Source of the DNA: CAYNSB01 sp964399625
GTDB taxonomy: Bacteria; Planctomycetota; Phycisphaerae; Phycisphaerales; UBA1924
NCBI GenBank assembly: GCA_964399625.1
Contig: CAYNSB010000034.1
Coordinates: 1-45,396 of the forward strand
DNA length: 45,396 nucleotides
Direction: 5' to 3'
Part shown: in pieces, positions 17,048-25,132 of the stretch
How the letters are laid out: every line of letters starts with the position of its first letter
Numbering within the stretch: the first letter of the stretch is position 1
The notes under the pieces: generated by a model
Seen by the model: the letters and a program-made list of their open reading frames with translations, nothing else
Told to the model about the DNA's origin: nothing
Database searches by the model: none
Translations under genes and position numbers: made by a program

Positions 17048-17917
17048 TCACACCGCGGGGCCCGGCGAGAGCAGCGCCCACACCTCGACTCCCCATGCAG
17101 ATTCCGAGCGGCTGAACGACGCGCCGCCACGCAGGTCGCTCTTGGCGAATCCCTCGACGAGCGTGAGCCCGATGCCCGTTCCGGCTTGCCCGGGCTCGCC
17201 GATGGGCGATTCATGCCAACGGATGCGCAGGCGATTCCCTTCGCTACCGGCCTCGAGGCTCCACGTGATCTCGATCGAACCCGTGGGGACTTTGAGGGCG
17301 CCGTGCTTGCTCGAGTTGGTGAGCAGTTCCTGGACAATCATCGCGATCGCGTTCGCTTCGCGGGTGTTCAGGCTCGCGGCGGGCCCGTCCATGCGGACGC
17401 GGTGCGTGTCCACGCCGCCCATGGTCGCCGCGGCGACGGTCCGCAGGAGCTCGCGCAGATCGATGCCCTGGTCGTGCGAGGCGGTCATGAGCCCGTACAC
17501 CTCGCGGAGCGTGACGATCTTGCTCCGCAGGGATCGGACGATCGCCGCGGGCGGTGCGTTGGATTGCTGGTAGAGCCCGACGAGCCCCAGCAGCGCCGCG
17601 AGGTTGTTGCGCACGCGATGGTCGAGCTCGCGGCGTAGCAGCCGCTCGCGCTCGAGCCCGCGCGTCACATCGCGCAGGGCCGACTCGAGCTCGGAGAGGG
17701 CGCGGCGCAGGTCGAGCTCCGTTGCGGCGCGCCGGTCGATCTCGCGCCGGAGGCGGAGCATGAACCACACGGTGATGCCCCCGGCGAGCGCGCTCAGAGG
17801 AACGGCGACGATGAGCGTGACGAGCAGCTTGGCCCGCTCATCGGCCCTGGACGTGGCGAGCAGCAGCACGTCGCCGTTGGAGATGAGCAGCGCGAGCATC
17901 GGCGCGACGACGAGCAT
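17048..17917 (-). CDS. Membrane sensor histidine kinase, HisKA_2/HWE-like
   Basis: A 289-residue kinase with two hydrophobic segments (about 1-20 and 32-54), a short coiled linker (58-95), the phospho-acceptor region RRELDHRVRNNL (His100), and an ATPase domain with N box ELLTNSSKHG (Asn201) and G box GTGIGL (246-251). The His region matches the HisKA_2 type common in light and stress signalling. The frame is open upstream of 17917 with no ATG, GTG or TTG, so the first membrane segment begins at the start codon. No response regulator gene is adjacent. The tricorn-like gene ends 120 bases upstream. Confidence 0.85.
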   Translation of the reverse strand: MLVVAPMLALLISNGDVLLLATSRADERAKLLVTLIVAVPLSALAGGITVWFMLRLRREIDRRAATELDLRRALSELESALRDVTRGLERERLLRRELDHRVRNNLAALLGLVGLYQQSNAPPAAIVRSLRSKIVTLREVYGLMTASHDQGIDLRELLRTVAAATMGGVDTHRVRMDGPAASLNTREANAIAMIVQELLTNSSKHGALKVPTGSIEITWSLEAGSEGNRLRIRWHESPIGEPGQAGTGIGLTLVEGFAKSDLRGGASFSRSESAWGVEVWALLSPGPAV

Positions 17918-18037
17918 CCACAGCGGAACCTGGCGCGCCGCGGGCGCGGCGCGATCCTGGCTTGGCTGGGCGGGCGAGGGCTCGTGCGTCGGCTCGGGCA
18001 GAGGAGTTCTCCAACGGCGCGGGCGCGCCGGGGAAGG

Positions 18038-21000
18038 CTACCGCTGCTCGGGCGGGATGCCCATGCCCCGACGGTCCGGGCTCGCCGGGCGCTTGGGCGG
18101 GACGTACGGGCTCTTCTCGATCTGTCCGAGCAGCGTCTCGATCGCCTTGTCCAGCTGCGGGTCGCCGTCGTCGACCATCTTGGCTGGGTCGTCGATGACC
18201 TCGATGTCCGGGTCCACGCCGTGCCCCTCGATGCCCCACGTGCCGTCCTTCTTGTAGAACCCGAAGGTGGGCACGGAGATGCTGCCGCCGTCGATGAACG
18301 AGGGATTGCCCGAGATGCCCACGAGCCCGCCCCACGTGCGCGTGCCGATGAGCGGCCCGAGCTTGTTGAAGCGGAAGAGCCACGGGAACATGTCACCGCC
18401 CGAGCCGGCAAGCCCGTTGATGAGCATGGCCTTGGGTCCCTGGTGCGAATCGGGCGGCCAGACCCAGTCCTTTCCGTCGCGTCGCGCCCAATAGTTGGTG
18501 ACGGGACGGTTGAGCAGCTCGATGAATCGGGTCGGGATCTGCCCACCGCCGTTCCATCGATCATCGACGATGAGCGCCGCCTTGGCGCGCTGCCCGTAGA
18601 ACTGGCGGAACAGGTCGCTCTGCCCGTCCACGCCCGTGTTGGGCACGTAGATGTACCCGATCTTGCCCGACGACTTCTGCTCGACGTACGCGCGCTTGTG
18701 CTCGATCCACGCCCGGTAGCGGAGCGTCGTCTCACCGCCCGTGGGCTTCACCAGCACCTCGCGCTCCTTGCCGTTCATCAGCGGCTCGGCGTTCACCGTG
18801 ATCGAGGTCGGACGTCCAGCGGAGCCCACGAACGCGGCCCACGGATCGGTGTTCGTATCGATCTTCACGCCGTTCACCGCGAGCAGATAGTCGCCGACCT
18901 TCACGTCGACGCCCGGCTGGCTCAGGGGCCCGCGCGCGTCGGCGTCCCACGGCGCGCCTTCATAGATCTTTGAGATACGGTACGCCGCGCCCGACTCGCT
19001 CTTCACGAGCTCGAAATCGCACCCGAGCAGCCCCACGCCCACGGGGGGAACACCGTCCTCCACATCGCCCGGCCCCTGCAGGTAGGCGTGCCCGATGTTC
19101 AGCTCGGAGATCATCTCGGAGATGATCCAGTTCACGTCCTCGCGCGACGCGGCATCGGCGAGCATGGCTCGATAGTGCTCCCCCGTCTTCTTCCAGTCCA
19201 GCCCGTGCATCGTGGGCTCGTAGAAGTAGTCCCGCATCACCCGCCACGCGTCCGTGAAGATCTGGTTCCACTCCACGCGCGGGTCGATCGTCGCCCGCAC
19301 GCCGGCGGTGGAGACGCTCTGGCTCTTGCCGCCCGCCGAGGCATCGACGATGGAGAGCGAGGAGCCCGTGCGCACCAGGAGCTTCTTGCCATCGCCCGAA
19401 AGCTCGTAACCCCCACCCGCGGTGATGTTCTCCTCCTTGGGTTCATCGCCCTTGTACGAGATCACCTTGATGCCGCTGTCCACGCCCGAACCACGAGAGC
19501 CGGATCGAACGTAGACCAGCTTCTCGCCGTCCGCGACGGAAAGCGCACCGAACTGACCCGGCGTGATCGGGAGCGCGATGGCGCGCCGCTCAAAACCCTC
19601 CAGATCGATCTTCACCGGCTTGCCGTCGTCCTTCTTCGAGGCCTTCGCGTCCTTGGACTCCTTGCCGCCGCTGTCGCCGCCCGTCGACTCCCGCGAGCCG
19701 GTCCAGTCGCCCCCGGCTTCGCCCGCGGACCACGTGCCCGTGAGCTTTCCGTCCTTGAGCGTTCCCTTGAGCGAGGCCTGCTGCCCGCCCATGGCGATGT
19801 TCAGCGTGATCGCGCCGGTGCCCTTGTCGTACGTGCCGCTCAGCGCCGCGTCGCCCATGAGCGAGCTCACGCGTCCTTCGATGCCGCCATCGGACTTGAG
19901 CGTAAGAATGAGCGTGAAGGGAAGACCATCGGGCGCCTGTGGAAGCCCCTTGGCCGAGCACGACCACGTGCCCGAGACGCCATCGTCCGCCTGCGCTTTG
20001 GCGGCGCTCTTGCCCTCGTCCTTCTTCTCGCCGGCGGAGTCCTTCTTCTCGGCGTCCTTCTCGCCCTTCTTGTCATCCTTCTTGAGCGACTCCTCGTCGC
20101 TCTTGGGCGCCTGCGGGTTCTTCACGTCCTTGTTCAACGGCACCATGTAGATCATGCTGGTGTTGTTGTAGATGAACGAGCTGTCGAGATCGGAGTAGGC
20201 GGGGTTGGAGATGATGCGATTGGACGCGAAGAAGAGGAACTCGCCCTTCCGATCGAACGCGGGCGATCCCGAGCTGAACATCGGATCGGTGACGCGGCGC
20301 TTCGTGCCGTCCTTCACGTTCGCGATCCAGATGGCGTTCTGCGTGTTGTCCTCGTCCGAGCGCGTGTACGCGAGCCACTGCGAGTCGCTGGACCACGACA
20401 GCGCCGGACGCTCCATCGTGGGGTCCTTGTCCAGCTCGCTCGTCGCGCCGGACTCCAGATCGGTCAGGAACAGACGCCCGTTCTGATCGGTGAACGCGAT
20501 GCGCTTGGAATCCGGCGACCACGTGGGCGAGAACCGGTACCCCGCGCCCAGGCTCGTCAGCTTGCGCGGCTCGGGCTTGGGCTCCGCCTTGGCCTCGTGC
20601 TTGGCCTCCTCCTTCGCGTCGGGCTTGGGCTCCGCCTTCTTGTCCGCGTTCGTGTCGTCCTTCTTCTCCGACTTCGCTTCGTCGTCCTTCTTGTCCTCGT
20701 CCTTGGCGGGCTTGGCGTCTGAGGGACGGACCCAGAGCTCGTTCTCGCCGCTCTCGTCGGAGAAGAACGCGATCCACTTGCCGTCCGGGCTCCAGGACGG
20801 ATCGCGCTCGGCGATCGCGTTGGTGCTCGTGATCGCGCGCGTCACGCCCTCCTTGGCCGGCAGCGAGTACAGGTCCCCGCGCGCCTCGATCACGACGCGC
20901 TTGCCGCTGGGGGAGATCGTCGCGCCGCCGAGGTTCTTCGCGGGCTCCACGCTCTTGGCGCGGATGCGCGGGCGATCTCCGGGGATCGTGATCTTCACGA

Positions 21001-21898
21001 CGCGGTCCTTGCCGCTCGCCAGATCGAGCACGCGCAGCTCAGAACCGAGCTGGAACACGATCTCGCCCTTGCCCGCATCGCCGGGGCCCACCGAGGGCCA
21101 GCGCACGTCATCGTCCTTGTACGTCGTCACCTGGCGCTTCTGCCCAGACGCCACGGCGTAGGCCCAGATGTTCAGACGATGCTCCGGGCCGTTGTCCGAC
21201 AGGTAGTACACGGTCGAGCCGTCGCCGCCCGGCACCCACATGGGGAGCGTGTCCGTGCCCTCCCAATCCGTCGCGCGGCGCGACGACCTGTCCTTCAGGT
21301 TGAAAAGCCAGACATCCGTCGCCATGCCACCCCGGTAGCGCTTCCAGGTTCGCGTGTCCGTGGAGTGCAGCGTGTACACCAGCCACTGCCCATCGGGGCT
21401 GATCGAGCCGAAGCCCGCGTACGGCACAGGCAGACGCGAGGGAAGACCGCCCGCCGCGGGCACCGTGAACAGTTGCGTCTGGCGCTGCAGTCCGGCGAGC
21501 CCATTGCTGAGGAAGAGGAGCTGCCCGTCGGGGGTCCATCCGGCGAGCGTCTCGTTGGCGGGGTGGTGCGTCACGCGGAACGCGACGCCGCCCGACACGG
21601 GGATCGTGTACAGGTCGCGATTGCCGTCGTAGTTGCCGACGAAGGCGAGGGTGGCGCCGTCGCCGCTGAAGCGCGGGAAGGACTCCTGCCCCGCGACGCT
21701 CGTGAGCGGGTGGGCCATGCCGCCGGCCTTGGGCGCGATCCAAAGGTCATTGGCATAGGAAAAGGCGATCTGGTCCTTGCTGATCGCGGGCCAGCGGAGC
21801 ATCCCGGCGTTGGGCTGCACCTGGGCCGAGGCGGGCGTGCCACTGCACAGCACGAGCGCGAGGGCGAACGTGGACGTCAACGAGAGAGTCGTGCGCAT
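18038..21898 (-). CDS. Tricorn-like S41 protease with TolB/PD40 propellers and PDZ domain
   Basis: A 1,286-residue exported peptidase. The ATG at 21898 begins a signal peptide (MRTTLSLTSTFALALVL, ending near ASA). Two beta-propeller regions with PD40 repeats (FSGDGATLAFVG, WSPDGKWIAFFS, WSPDSKRIAF) are followed by a PDZ domain (about 950-1020). The C-terminal S41 catalytic region contains GHAYL (His near 936), GSGGDMFP (nucleophile Ser near 1164) and IEGHGVDPDIEV (Glu near 1222), so the tricorn catalytic residues are present. Three Lys/Asp/Glu-rich linkers (about 391-446, 589-636 and 732-763) are present, and a small beta-rich domain is inserted at about 637-726. It would degrade peptides or proteins outside the cytoplasm. 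Confidence 0.9.
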   Translation of the reverse strand: MRTTLSLTSTFALALVLCSGTPASAQVQPNAGMLRWPAISKDQIAFSYANDLWIAPKAGGMAHPLTSVAGQESFPRFSGDGATLAFVGNYDGNRDLYTIPVSGGVAFRVTHHPANETLAGWTPDGQLLFLSNGLAGLQRQTQLFTVPAAGGLPSRLPVPYAGFGSISPDGQWLVYTLHSTDTRTWKRYRGGMATDVWLFNLKDRSSRRATDWEGTDTLPMWVPGGDGSTVYYLSDNGPEHRLNIWAYAVASGQKRQVTTYKDDDVRWPSVGPGDAGKGEIVFQLGSELRVLDLASGKDRVVKITIPGDRPRIRAKSVEPAKNLGGATISPSGKRVVIEARGDLYSLPAKEGVTRAITSTNAIAERDPSWSPDGKWIAFFSDESGENELWVRPSDAKPAKDEDKKDDEAKSEKKDDTNADKKAEPKPDAKEEAKHEAKAEPKPEPRKLTSLGAGYRFSPTWSPDSKRIAFTDQNGRLFLTDLESGATSELDKDPTMERPALSWSSDSQWLAYTRSDEDNTQNAIWIANVKDGTKRRVTDPMFSSGSPAFDRKGEFLFFASNRIISNPAYSDLDSSFIYNNTSMIYMVPLNKDVKNPQAPKSDEESLKKDDKKGEKDAEKKDSAGEKKDEGKSAAKAQADDGVSGTWSCSAKGLPQAPDGLPFTLILTLKSDGGIEGRVSSLMGDAALSGTYDKGTGAITLNIAMGGQQASLKGTLKDGKLTGTWSAGEAGGDWTGSRESTGGDSGGKESKDAKASKKDDGKPVKIDLEGFERRAIALPITPGQFGALSVADGEKLVYVRSGSRGSGVDSGIKVISYKGDEPKEENITAGGGYELSGDGKKLLVRTGSSLSIVDASAGGKSQSVSTAGVRATIDPRVEWNQIFTDAWRVMRDYFYEPTMHGLDWKKTGEHYRAMLADAASREDVNWIISEMISELNIGHAYLQGPGDVEDGVPPVGVGLLGCDFELVKSESGAAYRISKIYEGAPWDADARGPLSQPGVDVKVGDYLLAVNGVKIDTNTDPWAAFVGSAGRPTSITVNAEPLMNGKEREVLVKPTGGETTLRYRAWIEHKRAYVEQKSSGKIGYIYVPNTGVDGQSDLFRQFYGQRAKAALIVDDRWNGGGQIPTRFIELLNRPVTNYWARRDGKDWVWPPDSHQGPKAMLINGLAGSGGDMFPWLFRFNKLGPLIGTRTWGGLVGISGNPSFIDGGSISVPTFGFYKKDGTWGIEGHGVDPDIEVIDDPAKMVDDGDPQLDKAIETLLGQIEKSPYVPPKRPASPDRRGMGIPPEQR

Positions 21899-22144
21899 GG
21901 ATCGAGGTTCCTGGCCAATCGACGTGCGTGTCATGAGGGGCACGAGTGTATCGGGCCTGGGCGCACGGCGCGCGTGCACCGACGTGCCACGAATCCCGGC
22001 GGAGTACCTGGACGCGCGGCGTTCGTGTTTCTGTCGTGCGACAACCTTGCGAACGCAGAATTGTTTGAAGAATCAAGTTGAGAACGCCCGCGAGCGTCGA
22101 AGGATGGAGCAGCAACGCTGGGCGGCTCGAGCATGGAGGGGGCC

Positions 22145-22444
22145 ATGCGAATCACGATCCAGCCGATCGCGGACTCGCGCCAACGAATCGATGTGACGCG
22201 AGCGCTCACGGCGGGGATCGCGTGGGAGCTCTGGAATCGGTTCGGCGGAAACGCCCTGCTGAACTGGCTCGAAGCAGAGCGCCACCTCGCACGCCTCTTC
22301 AGGGCCGCCGACGCTGCGTCGCCTCGCGAATCGAGGGCACGAGCGCATTCTTGCCCTCGGAGGCGGCACGAACCGGGGCGCGGCGCCCGCGCAGGAGGCG
22401 GCCCATGTCGATGGTGCGGACCGAACTCAAGGCCAGGAGCGTGA
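22145..22444 (+). CDS. DUF2934-like small protein
   Basis: A 99-residue ORF starting at the ATG 22145, which follows GGAGGGGG. Residues of the first half (VTRALTAGIAWELWNRFGG ... LLNWLEAERHL, here abbreviated) fit the DUF2934 signature of an A-E-LW start and a W-L-AE-L end. The last 40 residues are Arg/Pro-rich and low in information. The 3' end overlaps the following CBS gene by 40 bases. It is the first of two DUF2934 genes in this group. The function of DUF2934 is unknown. Confidence 0.55.
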   Translation: MRITIQPIADSRQRIDVTRALTAGIAWELWNRFGGNALLNWLEAERHLARLFRAADAASPRESRARAHSCPRRRHEPGRGARAGGGPCRWCGPNSRPGA

Positions 22445-22872
22445 TGACACGCGACCCGGTGAGCATCCCGCCCACCGCGTCGATACGGGAGCTCGCGACC
22501 CTGCTTGAGGAGAATGGGATCTCCGGCGTGCCCGTCGTGGAGCACTCGGGGCGCGTCGTCGGCATCGTGTCCAAGACGGACCTGATCCGTCGGTGCCTCG
22601 ACGGCACCGGCGAGATGCCCCCCGCATACCTCTTCGAGACGCTCGCCGAGCAGGGCGACGAGGAGCAGGGCGAGGTCGTGCCCGAGCCGGATATCCGTGT
22701 GGAAGACTTCATGACCGAGGACCCGCTGATGGTTTCGCCCGAGGTCTCGGCGGTCGAGGTCGCGCGCCTCATGCACGAGAAGCGCGTGCACCGCGTGATC
22801 GTCGCCGATCGCGAGCGGCTACCCATCGGCATCATCACGAGCCTGGACCTACTCGGGGCGCTGTTCCGGTAG
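22405..22872 (+). CDS. Two-CBS-domain protein
   Basis: A 155-residue protein made of two CBS domains: VMTRDPVSIPPTASIRELA ... GISGVPVVEHSGRVVGIVS (residues 13-60, abbreviated) and FMTEDPLMVSPEVSAVEVA ... HRVIVADRERLPIGIIT (about 100-150). CBS pairs bind adenosyl ligands such as AMP or ATP and act as energy or redox sensors. The linker is Glu-rich. AGGAGG at 22393-22398 precedes the ATG. It lies between two DUF2934 genes and upstream of an alcohol dehydrogenase gene, as part of a short operon. Stand-alone CBS proteins are common in stress-response groups, but no partner domain shows what it regulates. Confidence 0.9.
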   Translation: MSMVRTELKARSVMTRDPVSIPPTASIRELATLLEENGISGVPVVEHSGRVVGIVSKTDLIRRCLDGTGEMPPAYLFETLAEQGDEEQGEVVPEPDIRVEDFMTEDPLMVSPEVSAVEVARLMHEKRVHRVIVADRERLPIGIITSLDLLGALFR

Positions 22873-22905
22873 CCCGAGCCAGGCCGGACTCGAAAGGAGA
22901 ACGCC

Positions 22906-23166
22906 ATGGTCACCCATGTCCCAACCAAGGCCCAGAACAAGATCGCACCAACGCCGATCGCGCGGAGGACGAACCGGGAGGACATCCGCGTTCGTGCGTT
23001 CGAGATCTACCAGCGCCGCTCGGCGATCGGGATCCCCGGAGACCCCGAGACCGACTGGCTGCAGGCGGAGCGCGAGCTCAACGGCGCCAGCCCGGCCATC
23101 GAGCCCGAGATCGAGATCAGGTCCCGGATCCGCGGCGAGCGCCTGCTCGCCGGGGAGGTGGACTGA
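22906..23166 (+). CDS. DUF2934 protein
   Basis: An 86-residue basic protein. REDIRVRAFEIYQRR at about 24-38 and PETDWLQAEREL at about 47-58 give the DUF2934 pattern (RxxAxEIYxRR ... DWLxAEREL). A GAAAGGAGA stretch precedes the ATG. It sits 33 bases after the CBS gene and 67 before the dehydrogenase. No function is known for the family. Confidence 0.75.
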   Translation: MVTHVPTKAQNKIAPTPIARRTNREDIRVRAFEIYQRRSAIGIPGDPETDWLQAERELNGASPAIEPEIEIRSRIRGERLLAGEVD

Positions 23167-23233
23167 CGAGGCTCTCACGACCCGCGAGCGTCGCCCCACA
23201 CCCGCAACCCGCACGCCGATAGGAAATTCGCCC

Positions 23234-24307
23234 ATGCCCTCCACCATGAAGGCCTTCGTGATGCACGCGATCGGCGAGGTCGGCGTGATGGAGAAGCCCA
23301 TCCCAAGGGCCGGGCCCGATGACGCGATCATCCGCACCACCGCGGCGCTCATCTGCACGTCGGACACGCACACCGTGAACGGAGCGATCGGCCCCAGGAA
23401 GGACCTGACGCTCGGCCACGAGGCCGTGGGAGTCATCCACAAACTGGGGGCCAACGCGGCCGCGAGCGGGCTGCTCCGTGTGGGGCAGCGCGTCGCGGTG
23501 AACGCGATCACGCCGTGCTTCGGGTGCGAGAACTGCCTCCGCGGATTCTCAAGCCAGTGCGGCGGAATGCTGGGCGGATGGAAGTTCGCGAACGTGAAGG
23601 ACGGCAACATGGCCGAGTTCTTCCACGTCAACAACGCCAACGCAAACCTCGCCCCGATCCCCGACGATCTCACCGACGAGCAGGCCGCCTACTGCTGCGA
23701 CATGCTCTCGACAGGGTTCATCGCCGCCGAGCAGGGCGACATCCCGATTGGCGGGAGTGTCGCGGTCTTTGGCGAGGGGCCCATCGGCATGATGGCGACC
23801 GTCGGCGCACGCCTGTGCGGTGCCGGGCTGGTGATCGGCGTCGAGTCCAAGCCCGACCGCGCTCGCCTGGCCCGCGCGTATGGCGCGGACCTCATCGTCG
23901 ATTTCACGAAGGAGGACCCCGTCGAGGCGATCCGCAAGGCGACCGGCGGCAAGGGCGTGGACACCGCGATCGAGGCTCTCGGATCGACCGCGACCTTCGC
24001 CGCCTGCATCAGCGCCACGCGCCCGGGCGGCACGATCTCCAACGTGGGCTACCACGGCGAGGGCGAGAACGTGCCCATTCCGCGCCTGGACTGGGGCGTG
24101 GGCATGAGCGACAAGACAATCCGCACCGCGCTGTGCCCGGGCGGGGCCGAACGCATGGCGCGACTGATGCGCCTGATCCGCACGGGGCGGGTCGATCCGT
24201 TGCTCATGACGACGCATCGCTTCGCGTTCACCGATGTGCTGCGTGCGTTCCGCATGATGCAGACCAAGGAAGGCGGCATGATCAAGCCGCTCATCACGTT
24301 CAGTTGA
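23234..24307 (+). CDS. Zinc-dependent secondary-alcohol dehydrogenase (isopropanol dehydrogenase-like)
   Basis: A 357-residue medium-chain dehydrogenase. CTSDTHTVNG and GHEAVG carry the catalytic zinc ligands. SQCGGMLGGWKFANVKDG closely follows the Thermoanaerobacter/Clostridium secondary-alcohol dehydrogenase type. Unlike those, it keeps four cysteines in CFGCENCLRGFSSQC, a structural zinc site. The Rossmann motif is FGEGPIG, and the second strand ends in VESKPDR; the Glu there suggests NAD+ rather than NADP+. It would interconvert secondary alcohols and ketones or aldehydes. It follows the second DUF2934 gene by 67 bases and precedes the small membrane protein. Confidence 0.9.
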   Translation: MPSTMKAFVMHAIGEVGVMEKPIPRAGPDDAIIRTTAALICTSDTHTVNGAIGPRKDLTLGHEAVGVIHKLGANAAASGLLRVGQRVAVNAITPCFGCENCLRGFSSQCGGMLGGWKFANVKDGNMAEFFHVNNANANLAPIPDDLTDEQAAYCCDMLSTGFIAAEQGDIPIGGSVAVFGEGPIGMMATVGARLCGAGLVIGVESKPDRARLARAYGADLIVDFTKEDPVEAIRKATGGKGVDTAIEALGSTATFAACISATRPGGTISNVGYHGEGENVPIPRLDWGVGMSDKTIRTALCPGGAERMARLMRLIRTGRVDPLLMTTHRFAFTDVLRAFRMMQTKEGGMIKPLITFS

Positions 24308-24358
24308 TGGTGGACAAAGGGCCCGCAGGGGGGCCGTTTGACCGAAAGGGGGTGTCCG

Positions 24359-24676
24359 ATGATGCCCGAACAAGCGCGGCCCGCGATTCCCTCGAATTCA
24401 CCGGGGCTGTGGGCGCTGCTGCTGGTGCCGCTCCGCGGCCCGCGACGCCGCGTCGCAGCGCTGGCGCTGCTCAAGTCCTGGGTATGGTTCGTCCTGGGTG
24501 TGGTGTGCGCGTTGCGCGCGATCGAGGCCGTGGAGATCCGCTCCGTCGTGCTCTGGTCCCTGGGAACGATCGTGTGCGTTGTGGGTGTGGCGATCATCAA
24601 GATTTGGTGGTGGCTGGAGATCAACCACGAATCCACGCTCGGCGATCACTCCGCCTTCGGCGTCGGCACGCGCTAA
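24359..24676 (+). CDS. Small two-segment membrane protein
   Basis: A 105-residue protein. The start at 24359 follows GAAAGGGGG; a TTG at 24338 is a weaker alternative. Two hydrophobic segments (SWVWFVLGVVCALRAI and VVLWSLGTIVCVVGVAIIK) end in the aromatic motif KIWWWLEINHES. The C-terminal W/I-rich motif resembles that of small membrane proteins such as DUF6768, but this match is tentative. It is the last gene of the CBS/DUF2934/dehydrogenase group. Confidence 0.6.
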   Translation: MMPEQARPAIPSNSPGLWALLLVPLRGPRRRVAALALLKSWVWFVLGVVCALRAIEAVEIRSVVLWSLGTIVCVVGVAIIKIWWWLEINHESTLGDHSAFGVGTR

Positions 24677-25132
24677 AGGCGAGGCGATCACCGATTCACC
24701 GCGCGCGACGCGGGTGCGAAGAGTCCCCACGCGCGGGCGTGCGAGATCGCCCTTTGAGTCGCGGACGTCGCGGATCGCGCACGTAGGGACGCACGAACCG
24801 CACGTACCAGTTTCTGCGCACCGCGCGTGAGAGCTCGACCGGACCGATTCCGGTCGAGCCTTGGTACTGGGCTTCGATCCCGAGTTTGAGAGGACCGACG
24901 CGCCGCACATTCTCGCCTTTGAGTCGCCGGCCCAGGCGGACCATCGCCAACGCGGCGGCTGGAGCCAGACGAGGGGCATCCCGAGGCACATCGGGGCATG
25001 CGGATTGCACGTTCTTCCGTCGAGGCGTCGGCGCTCCTACCGACACGTGGATCGGTATGCGCCGGCTCAACCGCCATGCTCTGGCACGTCCGTTCAAACT
25101 CGGCACCTCGACCCGGTATCGCCCTCGGGCGC
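24677..25132. other. Intergenic region of 456 bases without a convincing gene
   Basis: This separates the stress-type group from the cytochrome operon. A minus-strand frame from 25340 to 24696 is open and a plus-strand frame reaches upstream of 25133, but neither has motifs or a ribosome binding site. The clearest element is an inverted repeat at 24833-24859. Confidence 0.5.
24833..24859. terminator. Perfect 11-bp inverted repeat, possible terminator
   Basis: GCTCGACCGGA (24833-24843) is repeated in inverse at 24849-24859 around a five-base loop. There is no T run on either side, so it may be a factor-assisted terminator of the upstream group or a protein binding site. Confidence 0.45.
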
